Shown piece after piece: positions 55,599 through 64,000 of a DNA stretch of 64,000 bases. Positions within the stretch are counted from its first letter, which is position 1; every line of letters starts with the position of its first letter. The stretch is from Bombiscardovia coagulans (lineage in GTDB: Bacteria > Actinomycetota > Actinomycetes > Actinomycetales > Bifidobacteriaceae): positions 558,001 to 622,000 of the forward strand of contig NZ_MWWS01000004.1 in NCBI RefSeq assembly GCF_002259585.1, in the 5' to 3' direction. The translations under genes and the position numbers were made by a program. Below the pieces are notes generated by a model that had not been told where the DNA came from, did not search any database, and saw only the letters and a list, made by a program, of their open reading frames with translations.

Positions 55599-56320
55599 TG
55601 GTACTCCTGTTCAAATTCGAACTTGACTTGTTGATATGCTTTCAAGGGATTTGCTGCTTTAGTAATGGAACGTCCCACCACAATTCCATTGCTCCCCTGC
55701 TCTGCTGCTTGTTGGGGGGTAACTACACGAGCTTGATCATCTGTTGCATCACTCAGTAAACGAATTCCAGGGTTAATAGTCAAAAAACCCTCCGGCGTCT
55801 GCTGATGAATTGCAGGGGCTTCGAGTGCTGAACTGATGACACCATCTGCCCCAGATTCCGCAGCTAGCTGCGCCAGGTGCACCACTGAATCAACCATTGA
55901 AGTCTGATTATTTTGGAGGGTCTCATGCATGGCAGACTCGGTCATAGAGGTAAGTTGCGTTACAGCTAGCAACTTCGGTTTTTCAATTCCTGCCTCATGA
56001 GCCCCATCCAATAAGCCCGTCTTGGCAGCTGTAATCATGTGAGCTCCTCCGAGACCAGTTACAGTTGTTAATTCAACCCCGAGTCTCCCGATTTGCGCCA
56101 TCGCCTGCTGCACAGTATGCGGTATATCATATAACTTTAGATCGAGAAATACATGTAATCCCCGTTCACGCAAGCTCCTAATGAGCGCAGGTCCTTCTCC
56201 ATAGAACAACTCCATTCCGACCTTCACCCACAGATTTTCTTGTGTCGTAAAGTGCTCAAGAAACTCATTGGTCTGTGCTGCGCTCGCAAAATCTAGCGCA
56301 ATAATAACGGGCTTTTCCAT
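55595..56320 (-). CDS. pyrF: Orotidine 5'-phosphate decarboxylase, type 1
   Basis: Makes UMP from OMP. The product has 241 residues from ATG 56320, behind GAAGGGGAACG. The catalytic motif is DLKLYDIPHTVQQ (Lys and two Asp), the type 1 form. PITKAANPLKAYQQ-like blocks are at the end (VGRSITKAANPLKAYQQ). Many Actinobacteria use the type 2 enzyme, so this may be acquired. It is preceded by an attenuator-like hairpin. Confidence 0.93.
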   Translation of the reverse strand: MEKPVIIALDFASAAQTNEFLEHFTTQENLWVKVGMELFYGEGPALIRSLRERGLHVFLDLKLYDIPHTVQQAMAQIGRLGVELTTVTGLGGAHMITAAKTGLLDGAHEAGIEKPKLLAVTQLTSMTESAMHETLQNNQTSMVDSVVHLAQLAAESGADGVISSALEAPAIHQQTPEGFLTINPGIRLLSDATDDQARVVTPQQAAEQGSNGIVVGRSITKAANPLKAYQQVKFEFEQEYQ

Positions 56321-56338
56321 CGTTCCCCTTCTGTTTTC

Positions 56339-56373
56339 AAAAAAGAACTCTGACAATCCCGCTGTCAAAGTTC
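56339..56373 (-). promoter_or_regulatory. Attenuator-like hairpin upstream of pyrF
   Basis: Minus strand: GAACTTTGACA, 7-base loop, TGTCAGAGTTC, then TTTTTTG (stem 56345-56373). It ends 18 bases before the pyrF ATG, so it must be read through for expression. An in-frame ATG at 56377 starts a 19-codon leader that runs through the hairpin into pyrF. UTP- or translation-coupled attenuation would fit. Confidence 0.65.
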
Positions 56374-56377
56374 TCAT

Positions 56378-56690
56378 AGTGTTATCGTATCACCTTAACC
56401 GCAGGGGATTAGTCAGGTGGCCTTTACTCTTATTTGGCTGAGGACAGGAATTTATTCTCTGGCGTGCATGAATCCTGTTCGCTGACGATCTCTAAAAGTA
56501 CCTATCCATCGTGTTAGCACTTATCAAACTCCAAAGAGAGTAGTACTGATCCCGCTTTTTCGATAACTCATAGTGAAGGATCACTGCACTGCACTCCACG
56601 CCTACGCGAAGGCAGCCAATACGTCAGACAGCACTACTGCAAAAGCAATTACAATATATGCTCTATTTTTCACGATATTGCTTTGACAAC
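56378..56690. other. Intergenic stretch upstream of pyrF
   Basis: About 310 bases with no reading frame that can be supported. The pyrF promoter must be near its left end; a TACGAT-like -10 precedes the hairpin on the minus strand at about 56385-56390 but has no good -35. No repeats were seen. Confidence 0.35.
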
Positions 56691-56731
56691 AAAATGCGCC
56701 TACCACCCTTTTAAGGAGGACGGTAGGCGCA
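56691..56731 (-). terminator. Terminator after pepC
   Basis: Ten-base stem TGCGCCTACC / GGTAGGCGCA, 17-base loop, then TTTTG on the minus strand. It lies 17 bases after the pepC stop. Confidence 0.8.
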
Positions 56732-56747
56732 ATATAATTCGATTTAC

Positions 56748-58112
56748 TCAGGCTAGAGCACCCATTGGATCCCATGCAGGGAGCATGATCGCTGGCTCGT
56801 CGAAAGCCTTGCGATACTCCTCAGGCAGCATGGACTTAGGTACAGCCACCTCGTAGACATACTGGGTGAACCAGTCATCACTCATTGCAAAGTAACCCTT
56901 GTCAGCAATGTCGCTACCCCAAGAGTTCTCTACTTTCCAACGGTTGGTCGTCTGACCATCATCTGCCACATCGACACCCACGAACGCCATAGCATGATTC
57001 ATAGCTGACTCGCCAAAGCGTACCCGCTGTTCCTTATCCAGGTCAAAGTCCACATCGTAGACCCTTCCGTATTCGAAGAGGTCGGTCGCCCACTTGCCTT
57101 CCTTGCGATCCATCATCGGATGGCAGTCAGCACCAAACCAAACTGGCAGTCCCTGCTCAGTCATAATCTTACGGGCGCAATCCTTCATAAACTGCGCAGG
57201 CACATTCAGATATTCAGTAGGATCTCCACCAGCCACGTTTCCTAAGTGCTCGATAGCGATCTTCTTCCCTTTTGGATGCTCACGGCGAGGATCATCAATC
57301 AGGCAAACATAGTCTTCTAATCCTGCGCTGACATACTTCTGCCAGAACTCCTGAGGTGTAATCTGTCCATCACGGTGGAAGTTGCCATCCTTATCGGTCC
57401 ACTCCCAGTCGAAAGCAGTAGGGGGTGTGCCAAGGTGGATGGTCAAAATTCGATGACCGGCAGCTGTGTAGTCGCTGATAATTTGTTCAATGGAACCGGG
57501 GTCAGCAACCATATGGGCTACAGCCTGATGCAGAAGAGAACGTAGCTGAGAATTCATCTGGCTAGTATTCTGCGAAGAAGCAGTCTCAGGGAAATACTGC
57601 TTAGGTACTGCACCATACTTCTTGTATAGATTCATAGCCATGATCCACTGTCCGCCATCACCCATCACATCGGAGAGTAGGAACTGCATGAGCTGTGAAT
57701 CCACTGGCTCACCAGCACGAACTAGAGCGGCCATATCCTGAAGGAAGTAATTAACTCGCTCCAACTTGTCATAGTACATGGCATAGTTTTGTGAAAATTC
57801 GAAGTCACCGGCAGGATTCGAAGGACTGTTGGTATCGATGTTGAGAGCTTTACGGGCCACAAAACGAGCCACATTCAAAGAACTAAAAAGCCAGCAACGG
57901 CCAGAATGAGCCTGAGATGTTACCTTGCCATTGTCTACTGTAACCGAAAAACGATGCTGCAACAGGCGTGAGCGATCATAATTATGGGCTACTGGATCAA
58001 TACCAGAGCTAGTGACCGCATTCATAGCCAGACGGTTAGCTTCTCTCTTGTCAAAATTACTACGAAGTTCCTGGAGTGCTGACGATGATAATGGATTCAA
58101 TTGAACTGTCAT
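56748..58112 (-). CDS. pepC: Aminopeptidase C (bleomycin hydrolase family, C1B)
   Basis: Cytoplasmic cysteine aminopeptidase of 454 residues. The triad is complete: Gln67 and Cys73 in QAHSGRCWLF, His373 in MNHAMAFVGV and Asn396 in ENSWGS. The C-terminal arm that trims substrates at the hexamer centre is present (DPMGALA end). It acts on peptides imported by proteolytic gut or food bacteria. It is monocistronic with its own terminator. Confidence 0.96.
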   Translation of the reverse strand: MTVQLNPLSSSALQELRSNFDKREANRLAMNAVTSSGIDPVAHNYDRSRLLQHRFSVTVDNGKVTSQAHSGRCWLFSSLNVARFVARKALNIDTNSPSNPAGDFEFSQNYAMYYDKLERVNYFLQDMAALVRAGEPVDSQLMQFLLSDVMGDGGQWIMAMNLYKKYGAVPKQYFPETASSQNTSQMNSQLRSLLHQAVAHMVADPGSIEQIISDYTAAGHRILTIHLGTPPTAFDWEWTDKDGNFHRDGQITPQEFWQKYVSAGLEDYVCLIDDPRREHPKGKKIAIEHLGNVAGGDPTEYLNVPAQFMKDCARKIMTEQGLPVWFGADCHPMMDRKEGKWATDLFEYGRVYDVDFDLDKEQRVRFGESAMNHAMAFVGVDVADDGQTTNRWKVENSWGSDIADKGYFAMSDDWFTQYVYEVAVPKSMLPEEYRKAFDEPAIMLPAWDPMGALA

Positions 58113-58258
58113 ATACCTAACTTTCCTGTATTCAAGACCGATGTTAATGATCCAGACGTAATCCTTGCTTCTAGAGACTACCCACCGGAATCAAGCAAGA
58201 TAAACTCTTAATCCGAGAGCTTAGCCCATCTCATGCTTCTATTGTTGCCAGCGAAGCA

Positions 58259-59776
58259 TTATTCTTCATGTGCTTTGCTGCGCTGAATAATCTGAGTTGG
58301 AGCAGAAGTGCTGTGATCATGATTATCTTGCTCGCTGTGCTGAGTAGTTTGCGTGGGAGGGGGAACCGGACTTGCGGACTTAAGAGCACCTGGAGCAGGA
58401 ACTGGAACAGGTTCCTGCTCTTGCTCTTCTTCCTCTTCCTGTTTGTCGGCAGGCGCATCAAATTCTGTTTTATCTTCAACCACTGGTGTAGAACCGCGCT
58501 CCCCACTCTGAGTGAGGTCACTGTCCAGCTGGTCCAAACTTCCGAAAGAATGGGAGAAGATGGAACGTAACTGATCAACCCTCGCAGTGATATCAGCCTC
58601 ACGGCGTTGAAGCTTGCTAATCTGTTCTTGAAGATTGTCTAATTCGTTCTGAGCTGCCTGCCTACGGTTTTCAATCTCTTCTTTAGCTTGCTTATGGCTC
58701 TCATCCAAGATTTGGGCAGCCTTTTCTTCGGCTTCCTTCCTCTTAGATGCAGCAAAGTCATCAGCTTCCTTGCGAGTCTTCTTGGCTTGCTCGATGAGTT
58801 GTTCACTCTCTTCTTCAGTACGTTTGCGACGGTCTTCCAGCCCTTTGAGCAGCTCATTTACCTTAGCGGTTGCCTCATCCTGTTGGATAGCAATCTGCTC
58901 TCGCACTTCCTGAACTTCGCTACTCACTTGTGCTTTTGTGTTTGCGCTACTTACATTGGCATCATCGATAATTTTCTGAGCCTGCGTCTTAGCTTTATCA
59001 GTAATGTCTGCTGCTTGACGCTGAGCTTCCGTCAGCATCTTGGAAACCTGCTCACGCACCGTCGATAGCTTTTTGTTAGCTTCTTCTAGAGCCTTCTGAA
59101 TCTGATCATTGGAATCACTCTTGATCTTTGCTAATTCATCGTTAGCACTCTGTCGTTGCTGTGCGATTTTCTGAGTAGTCTGAGCGACAGTTTCAGTAAT
59201 CTTGCGCTCGTGTTCAGCCTTTTCGGCAGCTAGTTTCTTTTCTTGTTCTTCTCGCGTGTTTTTGAGTTCGAGCTGTAAAGCTTGACGCTGTTCTTCAGCT
59301 TGCTTCTGAGCGGAAGCCTTAAGCTGGTCTGCTTGTTGGCGGGCTGTAGTAGTGAGCGTACGGGCTTGGTCATCCGCAGTCTCTAAGACTGAACCAGCCT
59401 TAGCTTTGGCCTCATCAATAATTCTCTGAGCATCAATATGCGCATCTTTAACTAGTGTCGATGCCTTTTCTTGAGCAGAAGTTCTAGTGGCTGCCGCGTC
59501 CTGCTTAGCTCGTTCTAAGAGCTCGGAAGAAGTCTGTTCTGCAGATGCCAGCAACTGCTGAGCATTAGCACCGAGTGAGGCAAAGGCGCCTTGCCCAGGA
59601 GCCGACTTTTTCTGCCTCTCCTCCTGTAGCTGAGCTTCGAGCTTGAGAATTCTTCCATCATCACTCTTTATTTGCTGGCGCAACCGTGCTAAGTTGCCTT
59701 GCAACGCGCTTAGCGCTTCATCTACTTTGTCCTTATCGTACCCTCGTAATACGACGGGAAACTGATCGTCCGCCAT
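58259..59776 (-). CDS. DivIVA-like long coiled-coil protein
   Basis: The product has 505 residues from ATG 59776, behind AGAGGAGTGAGAGC. The N-terminal DivIVA-type domain (about 1-45) has FPVVLRGYDKDKVDEALSALQ. Then comes a continuous heptad coiled coil of about 380 residues rich in Ala, Gln, Glu and Lys (many QAxxIxDKAKxQAQ units). A Pro/Glu-rich disordered tail (EEEEQEQEPVPVPAPG) ends it. Such proteins mark cell poles or septum and scaffold peptidoglycan synthesis in Actinobacteria. It is monocistronic. Confidence 0.85.
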   Translation of the reverse strand: MADDQFPVVLRGYDKDKVDEALSALQGNLARLRQQIKSDDGRILKLEAQLQEERQKKSAPGQGAFASLGANAQQLLASAEQTSSELLERAKQDAAATRTSAQEKASTLVKDAHIDAQRIIDEAKAKAGSVLETADDQARTLTTTARQQADQLKASAQKQAEEQRQALQLELKNTREEQEKKLAAEKAEHERKITETVAQTTQKIAQQRQSANDELAKIKSDSNDQIQKALEEANKKLSTVREQVSKMLTEAQRQAADITDKAKTQAQKIIDDANVSSANTKAQVSSEVQEVREQIAIQQDEATAKVNELLKGLEDRRKRTEEESEQLIEQAKKTRKEADDFAASKRKEAEEKAAQILDESHKQAKEEIENRRQAAQNELDNLQEQISKLQRREADITARVDQLRSIFSHSFGSLDQLDSDLTQSGERGSTPVVEDKTEFDAPADKQEEEEEQEQEPVPVPAPGALKSASPVPPPTQTTQHSEQDNHDHSTSAPTQIIQRSKAHEE

Positions 59777-59950
59777 GCTCTCACTCCTCTTTGCCACACA
59801 TTGATGATCTCATTTGTCATCCGGCGGGCTTAGTGTCCAAACAAATGACTTTTATGTCATTCTACTCTATAGTCACAACACAGTAGGTGTCCACGTATCC
59901 CACTGCGTCTTCACAACTGATACCATCCTACGTACAAGTAAACAATCATG

Positions 59951-60655
59951 TCAGGCAATCAGCATGTCGCAAGAAGAAGGCTGAATATAGTAGCGGACAG
60001 CTTCCCTAACAACATCTTGTCCCGCCTGGATTTGTTGTTCCAAGGGCAAACCTAGATTACGTTGATTGGTTGCCGTTGCATCCACAACAGGCGGCAGACT
60101 CACAAAACCAGCAAGCACATCTGGATGTGCTTTAGCCCAGTTCAGAATTGAATAAAATACAGCATTGCACACATAGGTACCTGCGTCTGAACTCAAGGTT
60201 GCTGCTATGCCATGCTGAGAAAAAGCGTGCAAGATAGAACGTAAAGGCAGACGAGTCCAGTAAGCTGCCGGACCTTTTGAATCGATAGGTTCGCCGTTGG
60301 ATGTCAACGACCGCTCTGCCGACTCACCTTCTTGAGTGGTGTCTTTGATATTGACCGCACAACGTTCCATGGCAATACTGCGAGCCCGACGCTTCAAGCC
60401 CGTAGAAATAACAATGTTGGGTTGAAATTCCTCTATAGCCTGATGGAGAATAGGCCAAGCTTGCTCAAAAGATACAGGAAGTGCCACAGCTTTAATCTGC
60501 ATACTCAGCCTATCTAGAGGGTCTTCGCCCTTTACTGAGTCATGCGATGGCGTTATGCCACGCTCAGCTAGAGCACGGGCTACTTCCATTGAGGGATTGA
60601 CCTGCACTCCCTCATAATGGTCGTACCCTGAAATAATGACGTTGATCTTCTCCAT
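59951..60655 (-). CDS. Pyroglutamyl-peptidase-I-like protein, catalytic His absent
   Basis: C15-family cysteine peptidase fold, 234 residues. Catalytic Glu97 (MERCAVN) and Cys163 (GTYVCNAVF) are present. The position of the catalytic His, normally in GFIHVP, reads AGFVSLPP (Ser186). The family usually removes N-terminal pyroglutamate; this member may be inactive or changed. The loop QEGESAERSLTSNGEPIDSKGPAAYWTRLP is typical. It lies beside pgeF in the same direction. Confidence 0.8.
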   Translation of the reverse strand: MEKINVIISGYDHYEGVQVNPSMEVARALAERGITPSHDSVKGEDPLDRLSMQIKAVALPVSFEQAWPILHQAIEEFQPNIVISTGLKRRARSIAMERCAVNIKDTTQEGESAERSLTSNGEPIDSKGPAAYWTRLPLRSILHAFSQHGIAATLSSDAGTYVCNAVFYSILNWAKAHPDVLAGFVSLPPVVDATATNQRNLGLPLEQQIQAGQDVVREAVRYYIQPSSCDMLIA

Positions 60656-60704
60656 ACATTTACCTTAGTCCTGCTGCATTACACGATTCAATAAAGCGCT
60701 CATA

Positions 60705-61676
60705 CTATATCGTTCGAACTATGAGAGCCAGCATTCGTCCTTCTCTTGGCTTGCTGGATAATGATGCCCTACGATGGGAATACCACAAAGGATTTTCTAA
60801 GGTACACTGAGGATGATTGAGCTGACGAATGCGCTCAACCAATCGTGAGCCTTCACCATCCTGTTCACACAGGCGTTCTAGCTCCTCATCTTCTTGCAAG
60901 TATTGGGTGGCCGCAGCAATGCGAGAGCATGAGTCAACCAGATGAACAACCCCAACATCAGCAAGCGCCTGCTTAGCAGCTGCCACAATATCGACTCCTA
61001 GACCACCAAAACGGGTCTCACCAACAGTATCGGGAAAATGTTGTGCAAATGCCTGTGATGTCTTCTCTCCCAGCTCATAGCAGTCTGCACAAATAGCAGG
61101 GCCTAAGGTTGCCACAATGGTATCAATCTGGGCGCCCTTATCTACCATGAGATTGACTGTGGAGCGAATGATGCCCGCTTCTAGACCCTTACGCCCACAA
61201 TGGGCAGCTGCAATAATTCCCCGTTCGGAGTCAGCCAAGAGAACAGGCAGGCAATCAGCAGCAAAAACACCTAGTGCTATGTGGGTTTGAGTAGATACCA
61301 GACCATCAGCTTCTTGGGTAGCTAGTTCGCTTACAGAGCCGATAACGGAATCGACATCCACCGCCTTAGCTGAATGCACTTGGTTGACCAGGGCTAGTGG
61401 AGCACCTACAGCATGTTCCAACGCAGACCTGTTACTTCGTACAGCCAAGGAATCGTCTCCACTGAACTCAGATAGGTTCAGAGAAGCAAAGTCACCTATT
61501 GAGCTGCCACCAAGACGTGTGGTATATACCACTTGCACTCCTGGCGCCAGATCAATTGGTATGGTGACAGGGATCGGAAGACCTTCGCGATCATGATGAG
61601 GGACAGCAGTGCTATCTACCAGCTCATATTCATCAGTCCACTGTTCAAAACTATCTTTTCCTGGTAGATGTGTCAC
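60705..61676 (-). CDS. Purine nucleoside phosphorylase / YfiH-PgeF family (multicopper oxidoreductase fold)
   Basis: The product has 323 residues from GTG 61676, behind GAAGGG. Metal-site blocks are VNQVHSAKAVDVDS, ADCLPVLLADSERGIIAAAHCGRKGL, ATLGPAICADCYELG and the C-terminal YSHRRASLSSKPREGRM. E. coli PgeF (YfiH) edits peptidoglycan stem peptides; other members act on adenosine or purine nucleosides. The HCGRKG block replaces the usual HAGWRG. Confidence 0.88.
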   Translation of the reverse strand: MTHLPGKDSFEQWTDEYELVDSTAVPHHDREGLPIPVTIPIDLAPGVQVVYTTRLGGSSIGDFASLNLSEFSGDDSLAVRSNRSALEHAVGAPLALVNQVHSAKAVDVDSVIGSVSELATQEADGLVSTQTHIALGVFAADCLPVLLADSERGIIAAAHCGRKGLEAGIIRSTVNLMVDKGAQIDTIVATLGPAICADCYELGEKTSQAFAQHFPDTVGETRFGGLGVDIVAAAKQALADVGVVHLVDSCSRIAAATQYLQEDEELERLCEQDGEGSRLVERIRQLNHPQCTLENPLWYSHRRASLSSKPREGRMLALIVRTI

Positions 61677-61707
61677 TGTTGTCCCTTCACTAAGGTTTGT
61701 CTTTTGT

Positions 61708-62574
61708 TCAGCCTAATAAAGCTAGTTCCTCGGCACTCAACTCTAATTCACCAGCCTGAAGGGAATCTAAGATTGTTTGCGGCCGATGAGCACCTGGCAG
61801 CACAAACACATGATCTCCCTGAGCAAGTTCCCAGGCTAACACAACCTCTTGGTAAGAAACGTTGTGAGCCTGAGCTACCTGACGGAAAGAATCAAATTTG
61901 GTATCGTCCTTGGGCCGGCGGAAACCGCCTAGAGGGCTCCACACCACGAAACTTAATCCCGTCTCCTGCGTGTGCTTAATAGTATCGCGCGAATCAAGGA
62001 AAATGGGAGAAAACTGATTTTGAACCGCTGTAAGATCAGCACCTATGATTCCCCGCGCTAAGTCGATTTGTTCTACCGTCACGTTGGAAATACCAATTTC
62101 TTTGGCTACACCTTCTTTTACCAGCTCAGCCATCGCTTCTATAGATTCCTGATAGGGAACCTTCGGGTCAGGTCTGTGCATGTACAACAAGTCAATAGCA
62201 TCGACACCTAATGCCCTAGCTGACTCCTTAGCCCTTTTGATGAGATTTTCTGGTCTACCATCCACTCCCCAAGTCGGTTTACCGTCGGTAAAGTTTCGAT
62301 AATGACCTACCTTGGTAGCCACTAAGACTTCTGTCTTAGGACCCTTCCACGAAGCTAACGCTTCACGGACTAGATTTTCATTCGTTTGCTCAGGGCCTCC
62401 CGACTCATAGTAAGACCAAGCAGTATCTAGATGCCGACACCCAGCGTCTAAAGCATCATGAATAGTCTGAACCGCAAGTTCTCTACTTGGCTTGCCTTCG
62501 ATAGACAAACCCATACAGCCCAAACCAACAGCCGTTGTTTCATACGATCCTAAGGTTCTAGATAAAAGTGTCAT
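61708..62574 (-). CDS. Aldo/keto reductase
   Basis: NADPH-dependent carbonyl reductase, TIM barrel, 288 residues. Catalytic tetrad residues are visible: Asp and Tyr in DTAWSYYESGG, Lys in VATKVGHY and His in YMHRPDP. AVGLGCMGLSIEGKP is the family N-terminus. It starts at ATG 62574 behind AAGGAAG; a TTG one codon earlier was ignored. The substrate is unknown; it is convergent with no neighbour. Confidence 0.92.
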   Translation of the reverse strand: MTLLSRTLGSYETTAVGLGCMGLSIEGKPSRELAVQTIHDALDAGCRHLDTAWSYYESGGPEQTNENLVREALASWKGPKTEVLVATKVGHYRNFTDGKPTWGVDGRPENLIKRAKESARALGVDAIDLLYMHRPDPKVPYQESIEAMAELVKEGVAKEIGISNVTVEQIDLARGIIGADLTAVQNQFSPIFLDSRDTIKHTQETGLSFVVWSPLGGFRRPKDDTKFDSFRQVAQAHNVSYQEVVLAWELAQGDHVFVLPGAHRPQTILDSLQAGELELSAEELALLG

Positions 62575-62630
62575 CAATCTTCCTTCCTACGCTTTATGTT
62601 CACCACACTTTGTTGTACCAATGTCAACGT

Positions 62631-64000
62631 TCAATCACCACCGAAGGAACCGCCACCGGAACCACCGAAGGAGCCATCAAAACCGCCACCGGAAAAGCTA
62701 CCGTCGGAATCAGATGAAATCCCACTGGCACTGATTGCTGTTTCAATCTCAAAACAACTAGAAGCTAACTCACTGCCGATATCAGAAAAGTCTGAAATAA
62801 ACACCTGCTGCGAACTTTCAAAACCTCCGGATCCTAGGTCTTGCCAACCTCCTTCAAATCCGTACGGTCGATAGGACATGTAGATAAGAGGATAGCTAGT
62901 ATTGCTATCCAACCAGCTGCTGTCTGTCACTTGAGGATAGGCCTGAGCTAGCTGCTCCATAGCCTTCTTACTGATCCCCATAGCAGCTGCATACACCAAA
63001 TAACTGCCCCATAGTGTTAAATCAGTAACCCCTCTATCTGTGAAAGAAGAAAAATCAGTGAGATATTGATGGAGTCCTATAATCTTCCCAGCTTGCTCTT
63101 GACCGTCCACAGTCAAGACATCAGACGAACCGTAACTCAGACAAAAAACGACACAAGCAATCACGACAGCAGCCAACACACATCCTACCAGCAAAAGGCC
63201 CTTATGCGAAGCATGTATGACAAGACCAAAGGCCACAATGACTGCCAAAATACTTATCACCACTCTCAGAGAAGCATGCCTTAACACTAGAAAACCTGAC
63301 TCTGAAGCTACAGCATCATCAAAGCTCTGTTTCAACTTCACACTTGAAGCATCGTCTTTAAACGTCTCCTTCACTTGAATCAAATCAAAAGTAGAAGATT
63401 CAAGCTTGCCAGACACTGCTAGCAACATATCTAGGGCTGCTTGTTCACTTCGACTCACATCCAGTGAACCGTTGTCAGCATGGGCCAGAGGGAGAATGAC
63501 TATAGTTGAGGTTTTCTCTGAAGATTCATCTACGTCCTTTACGTCCTTCTGCTTGCGCAAAATCTGCCCTAAATCGCTGGTACCCATATGAGAGGGGTCA
63601 CAGTCCTGATAAAGCGAAGCTGGCCCTGGATAGATCGCAATTGCTCTTTTGTTGGCCAAAGAAAGGATCGTAGCAGCCATTTGACGTGACTGGGACTGTC
63701 CCATACCAGCAAATAAAACTTCACTCAAAACAGCAGTAGCCGCTGGAGTGATTCCTGGAATTTCCCTCCAATATACGGCATCACCATGATATCGAGATTT
63801 GTTGTATGACGAGAAAGCACTAATTATCAATACGATAGCAAAAACTATTGTAATAACAGACAGTACGATAAAAGTCTGCATTTTTTCACGCGCTTTTGCG
63901 AGATTTTCCATCCGCGAACGAAGTTCATCAGATCTCTCAGATGCTTCTATGCCATCTTTGGCTTCATGTGGATTGACACGTGCAACATTCGGCGTAAGAC
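62631..64000 (-). CDS. DUF2207 membrane protein (5' end outside window)
   Basis: About 456 residues of the C-terminal part are visible; the frame stays open at the right edge. It has a first membrane segment (MQTFIVLSVITIVFAIVLIISAF, just after an ATG at 63911 that is internal), then a DUF2207-type cytoplasmic block (YWREIPGITPAATAVLSEV). Two segments (about VISILAVIVAFGLVIHA and LLVGCVLAAVVIACVVFCL) follow. The tail is Gly/Ser-rich (GGGFDGSFGGSGGGSFGGD). The function of the family is unknown. Confidence 0.85.
   Translation of the reverse strand, partial: LTPNVARVNPHEAKDGIEASERSDELRSRMENLAKAREKMQTFIVLSVITIVFAIVLIISAFSSYNKSRYHGDAVYWREIPGITPAATAVLSEVLFAGMGQSQSRQMAATILSLANKRAIAIYPGPASLYQDCDPSHMGTSDLGQILRKQKDVKDVDESSEKTSTIVILPLAHADNGSLDVSRSEQAALDMLLAVSGKLESSTFDLIQVKETFKDDASSVKLKQSFDDAVASESGFLVLRHASLRVVISILAVIVAFGLVIHASHKGLLLVGCVLAAVVIACVVFCLSYGSSDVLTVDGQEQAGKIIGLHQYLTDFSSFTDRGVTDLTLWGSYLVYAAAMGISKKAMEQLAQAYPQVTDSSWLDSNTSYPLIYMSYRPYGFEGGWQDLGSGGFESSQQVFISDFSDIGSELASSCFEIETAISASGISSDSDGSFSGGGFDGSFGGSGGGSFGGD

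Overview
The window comes from a member of the Bifidobacteriaceae (Actinomycetota). The S10, spc and alpha ribosomal gene order, an AdhE close to the bifidobacterial form, the FmdB / SAF-domain / MscL neighbourhood, a DivIVA-like coiled-coil protein and the tandem DAHP synthases all fit. Base composition looks lower in G+C than in classical Bifidobacterium, so a low-GC relative is likely; genus cannot be fixed from the sequence alone.

Layout. 1-17.0 kb, minus strand: S10-spc-alpha ribosomal superoperon from rpsJ (17.0 kb) to a truncated rpsK at the left edge. Its distal part is interrupted twice: a two-gene ABC module with its own promoter lies between secY and adk, and hsp20 lies between adk and infA. 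17.4-20.1 kb: adhE behind a Rex-type operator. 20.4-25.2 kb: lipoprotein - adaptor - ATPase - permease exporter operon, preceded by a decayed copy of the lipoprotein gene. 25.2-26.2 kb: rplM-rpsI. 26.4-35.7 kb: mixed metabolism (LRV-repeat protein, YigZ, GlpF, tRNA-Ser, DNA polymerase IV, ferredoxin, a TetR/NAD(P)-binding pair, an amino-acid permease, MurB, L33). 35.8-40.0 kb: three tRNAs and class Ib ribonucleotide reductase nrdIEF. 40.3-44.4 kb: groES under CIRCE, an unknown membrane protein, RimJ-like acetyltransferase, FmdB, SAF protein and MscL. 44.4-49.4 kb: an FHA protein, a giant helicase-like protein whose catalytic motifs are all changed, and a small protein, in one operon. 50.1-51.4 kb: rplJ-rplL with an L10 leader. 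51.4-64.0 kb: MTA/SAH nucleosidase, two DAHP synthases, pyrF-pyrE behind an attenuator-like hairpin, PepC, a DivIVA-like coiled coil, a Pcp homologue lacking its catalytic His, PgeF, an aldo/keto reductase and a truncated DUF2207 protein.

How it works together. Most genes are housekeeping: translation, secretion, dNTP and pyrimidine synthesis, aromatic precursor synthesis. Regulatory sites could be read directly: CIRCE (groES), a HAIR-like repeat (hsp20), a Rex box (adhE), an L10 leader, a TetR palindrome and a likely pyr attenuator. A 10-base motif, GCGACACGCC, recurs upstream of several minus-strand transcription units. The least explained items are the FHA/pseudo-helicase operon, the two insertions in the ribosomal cluster, and the decayed lipoprotein copy. 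No CRISPR array, insertion sequence or prophage was seen.
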